A DNA stretch of 64,000 bases from Maribacter dokdonensis DSW-8 (GCF_001447995.1 NZ_LDPE01000002.1:682001-746000), one strand, 5' to 3'. Counted from the first letter of the stretch, positions 1-9,088 are shown. A program made the numbers and translations. Notes: generated from the letters alone by a model not told the origin.

Positions 1-811
1 CTTGTTCTTATATAATAAGCTAGGTAAACAGAAATCTAATTTAAGTATCGATCATTTATCCCAAGCCTTAGATTTAACTTCACAAGGAGATACTACAAAA
101 GAAGAAAAGAAGATTTTAGAAGGTATTGTAACTTTTGGTAATACGGACACCAAGCAAGTAATGCGTCCCCGTATCGATATTTTCGCTTTAAATGAGCAAA
201 TGAAATTTCCTGAAGTTTTGGGAGAAATTAAAAAGCACGGTTATTCTAGAATTCCTGTTTTTGGTGAGAATATAGATACTGTGAAAGGGGTTCTTTACGT
301 AAAAGATTTACTTCCGTACTTAGACAGAAAGACCTTTAATTGGATGACCCTTATAAGAGAGCCATACTTTGTGCCCGAGAATAAGAAATTAGATGATCTC
401 TTATCCGAATTTCAAGAAAAGAAAAATCACTTGGCAATTGTTGTTGACGAGTATGGGGGCACATCAGGTTTAGTGTCCTTAGAAGATATTATTGAGGAAA
501 TAGTTGGTGATATTAGTGATGAATTCGATGATGAAGACCTTATTTATTCCAAATTGGATGATTTCAACTATGTTTTTGAAGGAAAAACACCTTTAAAAGA
601 TTTTTACAGGGTTATCAAATTAGAGGATACGGATAACTTTGAGGAAAACAAAGGAGAGTCAGAAACCTTGGCCGGATTTGTTTTGGAAAAAGCTGGCAGT
701 TTTCCTAGACGTGGAGAAAAGATATTGTTTGGGTCATACACTTTTGTAGTAGAGGCCATGGATAAAAAACGATTGAAACAAATAAAAGTAACCTTACCAC
801 ATGAAGAGTAA
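1..811 (+). CDS. gldE: Gliding motility-associated protein GldE, CBS/CorC-type (5' partial)
   Basis: The reading frame is open to the first base of the window, so the true start and the N-terminal membrane (DUF21) domain lie upstream; the apparent TTG at base 2 is internal. What remains is a CBS-domain pair (roughly residues 50-175 of the visible part, with the VVDEYGGTSGLVSLEDI signature) and a C-terminal CorC/HlyC transporter-associated domain ending near residue 265. The family is a CorC-like membrane protein needed for gliding and type IX secretion in Flavobacterium. The last 11 bases overlap gldD, which fits translational coupling and the known gldE-gldD neighbourhood. The name rests on this context; by sequence alone it could be called a hemolysin-family CBS protein. 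Confidence 0.88.
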   Translation, partial: LFLYNKLGKQKSNLSIDHLSQALDLTSQGDTTKEEKKILEGIVTFGNTDTKQVMRPRIDIFALNEQMKFPEVLGEIKKHGYSRIPVFGENIDTVKGVLYVKDLLPYLDRKTFNWMTLIREPYFVPENKKLDDLLSEFQEKKNHLAIVVDEYGGTSGLVSLEDIIEEIVGDISDEFDDEDLIYSKLDDFNYVFEGKTPLKDFYRVIKLEDTDNFEENKGESETLAGFVLEKAGSFPRRGEKILFGSYTFVVEAMDKKRLKQIKVTLPHEE

Positions 812-1364
812 GTCATTAGTAGGATTTTTTATAGTATTTCTTTTAATGCTCAGTTGTAAAGATGAGCCGGTAATTCCAAAGCCGAAAGCTAAAATGAGAT
901 TAGAGTATCCACAAGGTAAATTGGCGGATTTAGAAACCGAGAACTTCAGTTTTAAGTACAATCAGTTGGCAGAAGCAGAACCTAATGGCGATCAGGCATA
1001 TACCATTTCGTACCCTGAAATGAAAGGAGCCATTTTTTTAAGTTATAAGAAAGTTGATGGTAATTTATCTCAGTTAATTCACGATTCTAAAAGGTTAAGT
1101 TATGAACATGCTGCGAAAGCTGACAATATTGTAGAGCAGCCATATGTAAACCCAAATGAGAAAGTGTATGGTGCCTTGTTTGAGGTGCAGGGCAATGCGG
1201 CTTCTCAATCCCAGTTTTTTGTAACGGATAGTACTGAACATTTTTTAACGGGCTCTGTATATTTTTATTCACGGCCTAATTATGACTCCATTCTTCCTGC
1301 TGCTTCATATCTTCAAAATGATATAAGAAGTATCATTGAGACCTTAAGGTGGAAAAATAAGTAA
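801..1364 (+). CDS. gldD: Gliding motility lipoprotein GldD
   Basis: This is a 187-residue lipoprotein with a short signal peptide and a lipobox ending in Cys19 (LMLSC). GldD is a lipoprotein required for gliding and for the type IX secretion system in Flavobacteriia; its biochemical role is not settled. The sequence after the lipobox has the family's PKAKMRLEYP segment and mature length. It overlaps the end of gldE by 11 bases and is followed five bases after its stop by the dehydratase gene, so the three are probably co-transcribed. I am confident of the identity because of the family-like sequence and the gldE neighbour. Confidence 0.9.
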   Translation: MKSKSLVGFFIVFLLMLSCKDEPVIPKPKAKMRLEYPQGKLADLETENFSFKYNQLAEAEPNGDQAYTISYPEMKGAIFLSYKKVDGNLSQLIHDSKRLSYEHAAKADNIVEQPYVNPNEKVYGALFEVQGNAASQSQFFVTDSTEHFLTGSVYFYSRPNYDSILPAASYLQNDIRSIIETLRWKNK

Positions 1365-1369
1365 CTGAT

Positions 1370-2317
1370 ATGACCCGCCAAGACCTTTTAGATTGCCATA
1401 AAAGAATTACTCCGTTTGTTCACAAAACATCCGTATTAACATCTAGATTAATTGATAAGGAAGTTAATGCCCAAGTGTTTTTTAAATGTGAAAATTTTCA
1501 AAGAGCTGGGGCTTATAAAATGCGAGGTGCTACCAACGCTATTCTACAATTATCCGAAGAACAAAAGAAAAGCGGAGTGGTAACCCATTCATCAGGTAAT
1601 TTTGCCCAGGCTTTATCTCTTGCAGCCCAGAGTGTTGGTGTTACTGCCCATATTGTAATGCCCAATACGGCTCCAGAAGTAAAAAAGGTTGGGGTTAGGG
1701 AGTATGGTGGTAAAATCTATGAATGTGAACCCACAGTAGAAGCAAGACAGTCTTTGGCAGATGAAATAGGATTAAAAATGGGAGCAACTTTCGTGCATCC
1801 GTCCAACGATAATAATGTTATTTTAGGTCAAGGTACCGCTGCATTGGAGTTACTGGAAAAACAACCCGATTTAGATTATATATTTTGCCCGGTAGGTGGC
1901 GGTGGTCTTATTGCGGGTTCTGCTTTGGCGGTAAAATATTTTGGTAACAACTGTAAAGTCTTTGGAGCGGAACCATTTGAGGCTGATGATGCCTACCGTT
2001 CATTACAAAGTGGCAAAATTGAGAGTAACGAAACTACCAATACCATTGCGGACGGATTAAAAACGATGTTGGGAGATAAGAATTTCCCGATAATAAAAGA
2101 GCTCGTTAGCGGTATTGTAAGAATTACTGAAGATGAAATTGTAACCGCTATGAAATTGGTCTGGGAACGTATGAAAATTATCATAGAACCCTCTAGTGCC
2201 GTTACGGTAGCTGCGGTTGTGAAACAATCAATGCAACAACCGGAAATTTTTCAGAATAAGAAAATTGGTATTATTATTTCTGGAGGAAATGTAGACCTTT
2301 CTAAATTACCCTTTTAA
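1370..2317 (+). CDS. PLP-dependent threonine/serine dehydratase (fold type II)
   Basis: This 315-residue cytoplasmic enzyme belongs to the serine/threonine dehydratase and serine racemase family. Lys50 in the FQRAGAYKMRG segment is the expected Schiff-base lysine, the SSGNFAQ loop at 74-80 binds substrate carboxylate, and the glycine loop GGGGL at 176-180 holds the PLP phosphate. An SGGN segment near residue 305 closes the active site. It lacks the C-terminal ACT-like regulatory domain of biosynthetic IlvA, so it is the short catabolic or racemase-like form. Close relatives act as L-threonine or serine dehydratase, serine racemase or hydroxyaspartate dehydratase, and sequence alone does not decide among these. 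It probably shares the gldED transcript. Confidence 0.85.
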   Translation: MTRQDLLDCHKRITPFVHKTSVLTSRLIDKEVNAQVFFKCENFQRAGAYKMRGATNAILQLSEEQKKSGVVTHSSGNFAQALSLAAQSVGVTAHIVMPNTAPEVKKVGVREYGGKIYECEPTVEARQSLADEIGLKMGATFVHPSNDNNVILGQGTAALELLEKQPDLDYIFCPVGGGGLIAGSALAVKYFGNNCKVFGAEPFEADDAYRSLQSGKIESNETTNTIADGLKTMLGDKNFPIIKELVSGIVRITEDEIVTAMKLVWERMKIIIEPSSAVTVAAVVKQSMQQPEIFQNKKIGIIISGGNVDLSKLPF

Positions 2318-2326
2318 GCACTAAGT

Positions 2327-2752
2327 TTATTTTTTACTTAGAATTTTTTCAGCATTTGCAATACTGGAATTGATATTCTCTTTTACTTGCTTTACTTTTT
2401 CTTCCTCTTCTAAAAGCCATTTTTTCTTTTCATCGCTTAGATCTTTTCCGTTCAAAATTTCATCGGCATCAAAGCGGTCTCCAAAACCTTGCATCCAATC
2501 CATCATAGATCTATTGGCTTCTTGTAAATCTTTCATTGCCTTGAATTCAACTGATTCCACACCTAAGGAATCTGCCATTGGCTTAAGTTGACCAACAAGT
2601 TTTCCTAAAGTTCCCATTTTGGGCATCACCTCGTCATGGATGGCCATTACTTCGGACATTTTTGAAGTTTCTGTTTCCGTCTTTTTGGATTCCTTGCAGG
2701 AGGTAAAAGATATAAAGATGGCTATGGTAGCTATGTAAAGAATATTTTTCAT
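2327..2752 (-). CDS. Small lipoprotein, viral-A-type helical, unknown function
   Basis: This 141-residue protein starts with a lipoprotein signal peptide (Cys20 after FISFTS) and is then almost entirely charged and helical, with many Lys and Glu residues. I do not recognise a catalytic motif. It ends one base before the HMA-domain gene ends its upstream neighbour role: the two genes share a strand, with the HMA gene first and only one base between them, so they form a two-gene operon. The pairing suggests an envelope role connected with metal stress, but this is inference from position. It converges on the dehydratase gene with a nine-base gap and no clear terminator. Confidence 0.7.
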   Translation of the reverse strand: MKNILYIATIAIFISFTSCKESKKTETETSKMSEVMAIHDEVMPKMGTLGKLVGQLKPMADSLGVESVEFKAMKDLQEANRSMMDWMQGFGDRFDADEILNGKDLSDEKKKWLLEEEEKVKQVKENINSSIANAEKILSKK

Positions 2753-2753
2753 T

Positions 2754-3107
2754 TTAGTTTTCTTGTGGGGTAACAGAAGTTATAGTGTATTCATAGTTTT
2801 TAACTTTTGTACCGGTAATAATTGATTTTACTTCTTCAATTGATATTAAAGAAGGGTCAAAAACGATATTTCCATTTTTATTGTTAAAACTGATATCAGC
2901 GGAAATTACGCCATCTTTCTCTTTTAGGTTAGATGCTATTTTATCTGCACAACCTTCTTGGCAAGCCATACCGTCTATACCAATTTCTACAGACTTAGTT
3001 ATTCTGTTTTCTAATTTAATAATGCTCGTAGGGTTTTCTTGTGCCAATGAAACTGTTGTGGTCAAGGTGAAAACACTTATGAATAGTGCCAATATTTTTA
3101 TTCTCAT
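2754..3107 (-). CDS. Secreted heavy-metal-associated (HMA) domain protein
   Basis: This 117-residue protein has a cleavable signal peptide (residues 1-22, VSLAQ) followed by one ferredoxin-like HMA domain. The metal loop reads GMACQEGC (residues 46-53), so the two cysteines, 49 and 53, are spaced CxxxC rather than the CxxC of copper chaperones. HMA domains pass Cu(I) or other soft metals between proteins; this one would act in the periplasm. It leads a two-gene operon with the lipoprotein at 2327-2752. The altered spacing may change metal preference, or the domain may have a structural role. Confidence 0.8.
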   Translation of the reverse strand: MRIKILALFISVFTLTTTVSLAQENPTSIIKLENRITKSVEIGIDGMACQEGCADKIASNLKEKDGVISADISFNNKNGNIVFDPSLISIEEVKSIITGTKVKNYEYTITSVTPQEN

Positions 3108-3264
3108 GATGCTAAGATTTAATGAATGCTACTGTGAAGTAAATTCAGTTATAGCGTAAAGATACCAATTATGTAAAATCCATATAAAAATCATTTGTAA
3201 AAATAAGTAGCTAACCAGATGATTTTTTTGGAAAAAACCTCACTTTTGTTCTAAATCTAAACAA

Positions 3265-4161
3265 TTGAAGAATATAGATCAAAAATGGATTTACCTAGTA
3301 ATTCTGTCATTTATTTGGGGTTCATCCTTTATTCTTATTAAAAGATCATTAGTAGGTTATACGCCATTACAGGTAGGTGGGTTGCGTATTGTTTTTGCAT
3401 CATTGCTTTTGTTTGTGCTGGGATATAGATCATTGAAAACCTTATCTAAAACAGATTGGAAATGGGTTGTTATAGCAGGGCTCTGTAGTTCGTTTTTTCC
3501 ACCTTTTTTCTTTGCACTTGCACAAACGGAAATCAGTAGCGGCATCACCTCAATTTTAAACTCGGTAGCACCTTTGTTTACAACAATGGTAGGTATTGCT
3601 CTTTTTGGTTTAGCGTTAAAAGGAAGACAGGTGATTGGTGTTCTCATTGGTCTTTTTGGTACTGTGGTGTTAATAGCTGCCGGTATGGAAAATAATACGG
3701 ATCAAAATTATTGGTATGCCTTCTTTATTATATTTTCTGCATTAGGGTACGCATTCAATATTAATATTATTAAGAAATATTTGTCTCATTTGAGTCCGTT
3801 GGCGGTTACCACGGCAAGTTTTGGTGTTGCGTTTTTTCCTGCTTTGATCATTCTTATATATTCTGGAGTATTTAGACAGTTTGCCGGTAACGGTGCTATG
3901 TATGAAGCGGTGTGGTATGTTATGGCGCTGGCATTTTTAGGTACCGCTTTGGCAAATATTCTGTTCAATAAATTAATAAAGTTATCTAGTCCGGTATTTG
4001 CGGCATCGGTAACCTATTTAATTCCTTTGGTGGCTGTTTTATGGGGTTTTTTGGATGGAGAGAATATTAGTATACTTCAATTGTTGGGTGGTCTTATTAT
4101 CTTATTTGGGGTATGGCTAGTGAATAGAAAAAAAGTTAGTTCGGCAAAAATAACTACGTGA
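3265..4161 (+). CDS. DMT-superfamily (EamA) transporter
   Basis: This 298-residue integral membrane protein has about ten hydrophobic segments arranged as two EamA repeats (roughly residues 8-140 and 150-290). The family includes exporters of amino acids, metabolites and drugs in the inner membrane; the substrate cannot be read from the sequence. The start is TTG: no in-frame ATG exists near the N-terminus, and the first repeat begins immediately (KNIDQKWIYLVILSFIWGSS), so a later start would remove the first helix. It stands alone between the HMA operon on the opposite strand and the DUF2807 gene. Confidence 0.85.
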   Translation: MKNIDQKWIYLVILSFIWGSSFILIKRSLVGYTPLQVGGLRIVFASLLLFVLGYRSLKTLSKTDWKWVVIAGLCSSFFPPFFFALAQTEISSGITSILNSVAPLFTTMVGIALFGLALKGRQVIGVLIGLFGTVVLIAAGMENNTDQNYWYAFFIIFSALGYAFNINIIKKYLSHLSPLAVTTASFGVAFFPALIILIYSGVFRQFAGNGAMYEAVWYVMALAFLGTALANILFNKLIKLSSPVFAASVTYLIPLVAVLWGFLDGENISILQLLGGLIILFGVWLVNRKKVSSAKITT

Positions 4162-4221
4162 ACTGTAACAATATCATCATATGGTTGTCTTTGAATAGAA
4201 CTAATCAAAAAACTGAAGATC

Positions 4222-4965
4222 ATGAAAAAAATAGTATTTGTCATATTGGCGGTCACTTTTGCGATCGGTAATATTCATTCTCAAGAAAAAACGTTCAACG
4301 TAAAGTCATTTGATAAACTAATTGTAAGTCCGCACATTGAATTGAATCTTGTAGAGGGTGAAGAGGAAAATGTGGTTATTGACAATGCAAAAGTTCCTTT
4401 AGAAAAGATAAATGTTGAAGTTGAAGGAAGAACCTTAAGACTGTATTTGGAAGGGGCTAAAGTGGTTACAAAATCTGAACGTATTTCAAATGATAACTGG
4501 CGCGGTAGTAAACCTTTGTACAATGGTACCATGGCTACTATTACCGTCACATATAGAAAATTGGAAAATCTTTCTGTAAGGGGAGAAGAGATTGTAAGAT
4601 GTAAAAATCTTTTTAATGCAGATGATTTTAAAATGTCTTTGTATGGTGAGGCAAAAGTTTATTTTGATGAGGTTTCTATAGACGAATTGACCGTGGCAAT
4701 TTATGGTAGTAGTTATTTGGAAATTGGTGGAGGTAATGTAGCTCGTCAGGTTTTTAGGGCCTATGGTGAAAGTGAAGTAAATACCGAAAGTATGATTGCC
4801 GATGAAACTAAAATTACTGCTTACGGAGAAAGCAATTTTAGAGTGAACGTAGTAGATAGGTTGAAGGTAACTTGCTATGGAGAAACAAATGTAAATTATA
4901 CCGGTAACCCAGATGTGGACAAGGGCTTAATATTTGGCGAAGCCAGAATTAGAAAGATAGGTTAG
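4222..4965 (+). CDS. DUF2807 head-GIN domain secreted protein
   Basis: This 247-residue protein has a signal peptide (residues 1-20, NIHSQ) followed by a right-handed beta-solenoid-like DUF2807 domain. The middle shows short repeats built on 'YGES/YGEA' turns (for example SLYGEAKVYF, AYGESEVNT, AYGESNFRV, CYGETNVNY). The function of the family is unknown; it is widespread in Bacteroidota and is expected in the periplasm or on the cell surface. It is a single gene with its own strong terminator directly after the stop codon. Confidence 0.82.
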   Translation: MKKIVFVILAVTFAIGNIHSQEKTFNVKSFDKLIVSPHIELNLVEGEEENVVIDNAKVPLEKINVEVEGRTLRLYLEGAKVVTKSERISNDNWRGSKPLYNGTMATITVTYRKLENLSVRGEEIVRCKNLFNADDFKMSLYGEAKVYFDEVSIDELTVAIYGSSYLEIGGGNVARQVFRAYGESEVNTESMIADETKITAYGESNFRVNVVDRLKVTCYGETNVNYTGNPDVDKGLIFGEARIRKIG

Positions 4966-4990
4966 AAGAAAGTAATTGATTAAAACAAAA

Positions 4991-5015
4991 AACCCGCTTT
5001 TTAGCGGGTTTTTTT
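4991..5015 (+). terminator. Rho-independent terminator after the DUF2807 gene
   Basis: A perfect 8-bp stem (AACCCGCT / AGCGGGTT) with a TTTT loop is followed by a run of T. It lies 25 bases after the DUF2807 stop and just before the end of the convergent M16 gene. The A-run before the stem means it can also stop transcription from the other strand. Confidence 0.9.
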
Positions 5016-5032
5016 AGTGATGGTATGCTATG

Positions 5033-7105
5033 TTATTCAAAATCGGATGGAGAAACGCCATCGTTGATCTTGATTTCAGAAACTATGAATTCAAATGACT
5101 GAGGACCCACGGTCTGTATAATTTTGAAAGGGAACATAATGCCAGACACCTCTTTGTAATCCTCAAAATTAGTGATGCTTGAGATTTGTTGTCCTTGCAT
5201 TTCATTTGTGGTGATCTCTTGTAGTTTCAATCCAGTTTCCACATCATAGAAAGCAGATTTCTTTTCGTTGATCGTAACTTTATAGGCATTTTTATCGCCT
5301 ACCATTTCCATTCCTTCTAAAGTAAGTGATTTAGCCTTTAGGTACCGAAGTTCGGATATGGGGGTAGATTCTCCTTTGAAAGTAATAATTTCTTCTTCGC
5401 CAAGATCTTTGCGTTGACCTTGTACAACCATATAACCGCTATCACCATTAAGAACTTGCTTGCTAACTGAATTCCCCATCATTTGTACATCTTGCATCAA
5501 TTGGTAATTAGATGTTTTTTTGATGTTTAGGTTAAGCTTCATGCCCTGCATTTCAGCTTCGGCCATCATGGCGAATGTTTTTACGCTTTCTAGCTTGTCT
5601 TTTCCGCCAACAGCTGCTACATACTTTTCAATGATCGATTGTGCAGATACACCTTCCGGTACGGTAACTTCATAGTTGGGTGTTTCAACGCGATCTGCAG
5701 TTTTTGAATAAGCAAGTACAGGCAATTTTTTACCTTTAAATTGTACGTTCTGAAGGTTGCTTAGAATCTCACTTCCTTTACCAACAACAATTACACGGGC
5801 GTTATCAACATTGAAGTATTTTTTTGCGGCAGCCTCAACTTCTTCTTTGCTGATCTTTTCCAATTTTTCTAAAAAAGTCTTGTAGAAATCTTTTGGTAGA
5901 TTTTCCTTTTCAACGTTCAGGGCATATCTGGCAATAGTCTCTGGGTCTTCAAGAGCCATAATAAAACTACCGGCATATAACGCTTTGGTGTTTTTTAATT
6001 CCTCATCTGTAACAGGTTTAGAGGTTATAAGCTCAAGCTCTTTTAACATTTCAACTACGGAACTATCGGTTACCATATTTCTAACTTCTGCAGATGCCCT
6101 AAATCTAGACGGGCCATATTTGTCGTTCCCAATAGAAGAATAGGCACCGTAAGTGTAACCCTTGTCTTCTCTTAAATTAGAATACAACCTGCTATCAGAT
6201 CCTCCGCCCAATATTTCATTGGCTAAAAGTGCGGCGATATAGTCATCGTCCTTCATTTTAAGATTTACGATATTTTGTACCGTAATTTCAGATTGAACCG
6301 CATTGGGCATATCAATAAAATTGATTTGGGTATTTGGTACGTTCTTTGGTTGGGAGTAAGAGAAACTTGGTGGTACCGCTTTGGTCCAAGAGGTAAAGTA
6401 TGTTTCGGTCATTGTTTTTACTTCATCAAAATTTACGTCACCTATTACAATTAAATAAGCATTGGCGGGAACAAAGTATTCTCGATAAAAGTCTTCAACA
6501 TCGGCTAGGGTAACATTGTTTACGGTTGACTCGGTCGTGAATTCCCCATAAGGATGATTTTTACCATAGGCTAAGGCTCTTTGCGCTCTGCTTGATATAG
6601 ATGAAACCACTTTCTCTTCAGATTTAAGTCCGGTAATAAGTTTGTCTTTTTCTTTATCAAATTCCTCCTGCGTAAATTTTGGATTAATAGCAGCATCCGC
6701 CATAAGTTCCATCATTCTTGCAAAGTATTTTGAAAGCGACTGAGCATATGCCCCTTGTGAGCTAAAATAAAGTCTAGCACCTAAAAAGTCGATTTCTTCG
6801 TTAAAGGCTTCTTTTGTTATGGTTTTTGTGCCTTGTCCCAAAAGACTACCGGTTAAACTGGACATACCGGCCTTGTTACCTTCTAAAATTGGAGGATTAT
6901 CAATGGATAATTGAATAGATACCCTTGGAAGTTTATGATTTTCTACCACTAGTACTTTTAAACCGTTATTCAGTTTAAAGGATTGTGGTGTGCCTAAATT
7001 TACTTCAGGAGCAGGTCCTGGTGTTGGCATTACTGTACGGTCTACTTGTGCCTGTATGGCAATAAAGGAGAACAATGCTAAGAGTAATATATATGTATTT
7101 TTCAT
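5033..7105 (-). CDS. M16 peptidase-family protein, inactive-type subunit with C-terminal extension
   Basis: This 690-residue protein has a signal peptide (cleavage near IQAQ, residue 20) and two M16 domains. At the place of the zinc motif HxxEH it has AGMSSLTGSLLGQGT (79-93), so it cannot bind zinc in the usual way. It keeps the substrate-binding segment GGGSDSRLYSNLREDKGYTY typical of the partner subunit. After about residue 475 comes an added domain that begins IIEKYVAAVGGKDKLESV and resembles the LolA-like beta domains of Bacteroidota periplasmic proteins. Together with the next gene it should form a heterodimeric periplasmic protease. The two genes are eight bases apart and co-transcribed, with the active subunit first. 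Confidence 0.85.
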   Translation of the reverse strand: MKNTYILLLALFSFIAIQAQVDRTVMPTPGPAPEVNLGTPQSFKLNNGLKVLVVENHKLPRVSIQLSIDNPPILEGNKAGMSSLTGSLLGQGTKTITKEAFNEEIDFLGARLYFSSQGAYAQSLSKYFARMMELMADAAINPKFTQEEFDKEKDKLITGLKSEEKVVSSISSRAQRALAYGKNHPYGEFTTESTVNNVTLADVEDFYREYFVPANAYLIVIGDVNFDEVKTMTETYFTSWTKAVPPSFSYSQPKNVPNTQINFIDMPNAVQSEITVQNIVNLKMKDDDYIAALLANEILGGGSDSRLYSNLREDKGYTYGAYSSIGNDKYGPSRFRASAEVRNMVTDSSVVEMLKELELITSKPVTDEELKNTKALYAGSFIMALEDPETIARYALNVEKENLPKDFYKTFLEKLEKISKEEVEAAAKKYFNVDNARVIVVGKGSEILSNLQNVQFKGKKLPVLAYSKTADRVETPNYEVTVPEGVSAQSIIEKYVAAVGGKDKLESVKTFAMMAEAEMQGMKLNLNIKKTSNYQLMQDVQMMGNSVSKQVLNGDSGYMVVQGQRKDLGEEEIITFKGESTPISELRYLKAKSLTLEGMEMVGDKNAYKVTINEKKSAFYDVETGLKLQEITTNEMQGQQISSITNFEDYKEVSGIMFPFKIIQTVGPQSFEFIVSEIKINDGVSPSDFE

Positions 7106-7113
7106 GGTCGTGT

Positions 7114-8436
7114 TTAGTTTGCGGTATTTTGTTCAGGTAAATATTCTAGTACCAATCTTTGGTTGGGTTTCAAATACTTTTGGGCCACTTCTTGGATCTC
7201 TTCTCTAGTTATGGATCTATAAACTTCTATTTCTTTGTTGATCAAAGAAGTATCGCCGTAGAGCATATAGTATTCAGCAAGTGAATTTGCAATGCCCTCA
7301 ACGCTAGAATTACTGTTTACAAACTGGTTCTCAAACTTATTCTGTAGTTTTTGATAATCGTTTTCGGAAATTAAATCAGTTCTCAATTTCTCTACTTCCT
7401 CTTCAATAGAGTTGTTAAGAGTGTTTAAACCTGTTTCACCTACGGGTAGCGCAAATATGATGTACATACCATAATCTTCTAAAGTAATGGGTATGGCACC
7501 AATTTGTAAAGCCTGCTTTTCATCGTCTACCATCTTTTTATATAGTTTGGATGATGGTCCGTCGCTGAGGTAGGTGGAAATCATTTCTAAAACTTGGCTG
7601 TCTCTATTTCTGAGCCCCGGGGTTCTATACGCGATCATAGAAGCCGGAATCTGAATGTTGGAGTCATAAGCTTTTGCATTGATTTCGGTAGTTATAGGGT
7701 CTTCTTTAGGGAAATTTCTGGTGATTTCTGCACCTTTTGGAATATCCTTGAAATAATTGGAAATCAATTTTTTGGCATTGTCTTTCTCAAAATCCCCGGC
7801 AATGACCAATACGGCATTGTTTGGAGAGTAAAACTTTTTCTTAAAAGCAATAAATTCGTCTAAAGTAGCGGCATCTAAATCTGCCATTTTGCCAATTACG
7901 GTTTCTTTATATGGATGATTTTGAAAAAGGTTTTTCTTGATATTTTCTATAAATTTACCATAGGGAGAATTATCGACACGAAGCCTCTTTTCTTCTTTAA
8001 CTACTTCATTTTGAGTGTCCACCCCTTTTTGATTGATAACTGGGTGCAGCATTCTCTCAGATTCTAGCCAAAGACCTAATTCTAAATTGTTAGAGGGGAA
8101 TACTTCGTAGTAGTAGGTTCTGTCCTCATCAGTGGTAGCGTTTCCTGAGCCACCGTTAGAAGAAACAATTTTGTCCCATTCCCCTTTTTTAATATTCTCG
8201 GTTCCCTCAAAGAGTAGGTGTTCAAAAAAATGGGCAAAGCCCGTACGTTGTGGATCTTCATCTTTAGATCCTACATGGTATAGCACCGAAATGGAAATTA
8301 GCGGTGCGGTGTTGTCTTGGTGTAAGATTACATGTAGGTCATTGTCTAGGTCATACTCTTCAAAAGCGACCTCTTGTGAGATTCCGGCAAAAATGGAAAG
8401 GCACATTGCCGAAACCAGTAGTGATTTCATTTTCAT
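7114..8436 (-). CDS. M16 zinc metallopeptidase, active subunit
   Basis: This 440-residue secreted protein has the inverted zinc motif HFFEH (residues 69-73) and a glutamate-rich segment NEVVKEE (143-149) that should provide the third zinc ligand. A signal peptide covers about residues 1-20. M16B proteases of this length work as dimers with a non-catalytic partner, as in mitochondrial processing peptidase; that partner is the next gene downstream. It is probably periplasmic and degrades peptides. It lacks the extra domain of its partner. The gene is divergent from the DUF4199 gene. Confidence 0.9.
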   Translation of the reverse strand: MKMKSLLVSAMCLSIFAGISQEVAFEEYDLDNDLHVILHQDNTAPLISISVLYHVGSKDEDPQRTGFAHFFEHLLFEGTENIKKGEWDKIVSSNGGSGNATTDEDRTYYYEVFPSNNLELGLWLESERMLHPVINQKGVDTQNEVVKEEKRLRVDNSPYGKFIENIKKNLFQNHPYKETVIGKMADLDAATLDEFIAFKKKFYSPNNAVLVIAGDFEKDNAKKLISNYFKDIPKGAEITRNFPKEDPITTEINAKAYDSNIQIPASMIAYRTPGLRNRDSQVLEMISTYLSDGPSSKLYKKMVDDEKQALQIGAIPITLEDYGMYIIFALPVGETGLNTLNNSIEEEVEKLRTDLISENDYQKLQNKFENQFVNSNSSVEGIANSLAEYYMLYGDTSLINKEIEVYRSITREEIQEVAQKYLKPNQRLVLEYLPEQNTAN

Positions 8437-8476
8437 TGAAACTGTATTAGGTTAGTGTTTAAATACTTTGTTCCAT

Positions 8477-8494
8477 TGGTATATTTAAATACCA
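8477..8494. promoter_or_regulatory. Inverted repeat in the divergent M16/DUF4199 promoter region
   Basis: TGGTAT-ATTTAA-ATACCA is a perfect 6-bp inverted repeat around a palindromic AT centre. It sits about 40 bases before the M16 start and about 125 bases before the DUF4199 start. It could be a protein binding site for a dimeric regulator, but there is no experimental or comparative support. Confidence 0.3.
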
Positions 8495-8617
8495 TTTTGT
8501 TACAATAATTTTTGTTTTGTAGGAACAATCTTCAAATTTAGTATTCTTTAACATATAATTTCAAATTATTTATTGTTTATTCATTATCTTAAAAGAGTAA
8601 ACAAAAATAAAATTCAG

Positions 8618-9073
8618 ATGAACAATTTCGCCCTTCCTATAAGATTTGGTATCGCCGCCAGTGGTAGTTTAATCGCTTATTTTTTGGTGTTGTCTCTGTT
8701 TGGTCTTCATGTAAACGTTTTTTATAGCCTGTTCAATGCAGTTATTACAGGGTTTGCCATTTATGAGGCCATAAAATATTATAAACTAAAAAAGGGAGAT
8801 ACGTTTAATTACTCGGGCGGTTTCATGGCCGGTTTAATCACCGGTGGTGTAGCAACCTTGCTATTTACACTTTTCTTTGCCATATATTCCACAGAGCTGC
8901 AACCCGGTTTTTTAGAACAATTATCAACAAGGTGGGCAAATACCTATAAAAGTTTTGAGGCTATTGTTTTTTTAGTAGTAGCCACTATGGGCTTTACAAC
9001 AAGCCTGGTTTTAACACTTGCTTTTATGCAACTGTTTAAGACTTCGAATACTACAAAAATAAAGAGCGTATAA
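8618..9073 (+). CDS. DUF4199 membrane protein
   Basis: This is a membrane protein of 151 residues when started at ATG 8618 (NNFALPIRFGIAASG). An upstream in-frame TTG at 8573 would add 15 polar residues unlike the family, so I prefer the ATG. There are four predicted membrane segments and a family-typical KKGDTFNYSGGFMAGLITG segment between helices two and three. DUF4199 proteins occur throughout Bacteroidota, and their role is unknown. The gene is followed by rplU about 95 bases later, with a separate strong promoter in between. Confidence 0.8.
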   Translation: MNNFALPIRFGIAASGSLIAYFLVLSLFGLHVNVFYSLFNAVITGFAIYEAIKYYKLKKGDTFNYSGGFMAGLITGGVATLLFTLFFAIYSTELQPGFLEQLSTRWANTYKSFEAIVFLVVATMGFTTSLVLTLAFMQLFKTSNTTKIKSV

Positions 9074-9088
9074 AATTCTACAAAAACG

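Noticed and set aside
604..816. Reverse-strand 70-residue frame across the end of gldE
   Set aside because: It lies fully inside gldE and gldD and has no start region or recognisable product; it is a shadow of the real gene.
8573..8617. TTG-started longer form of the DUF4199 protein
   Set aside because: The extra 15 residues are polar and unlike the family; the ATG at 8618 gives the expected N-terminus.
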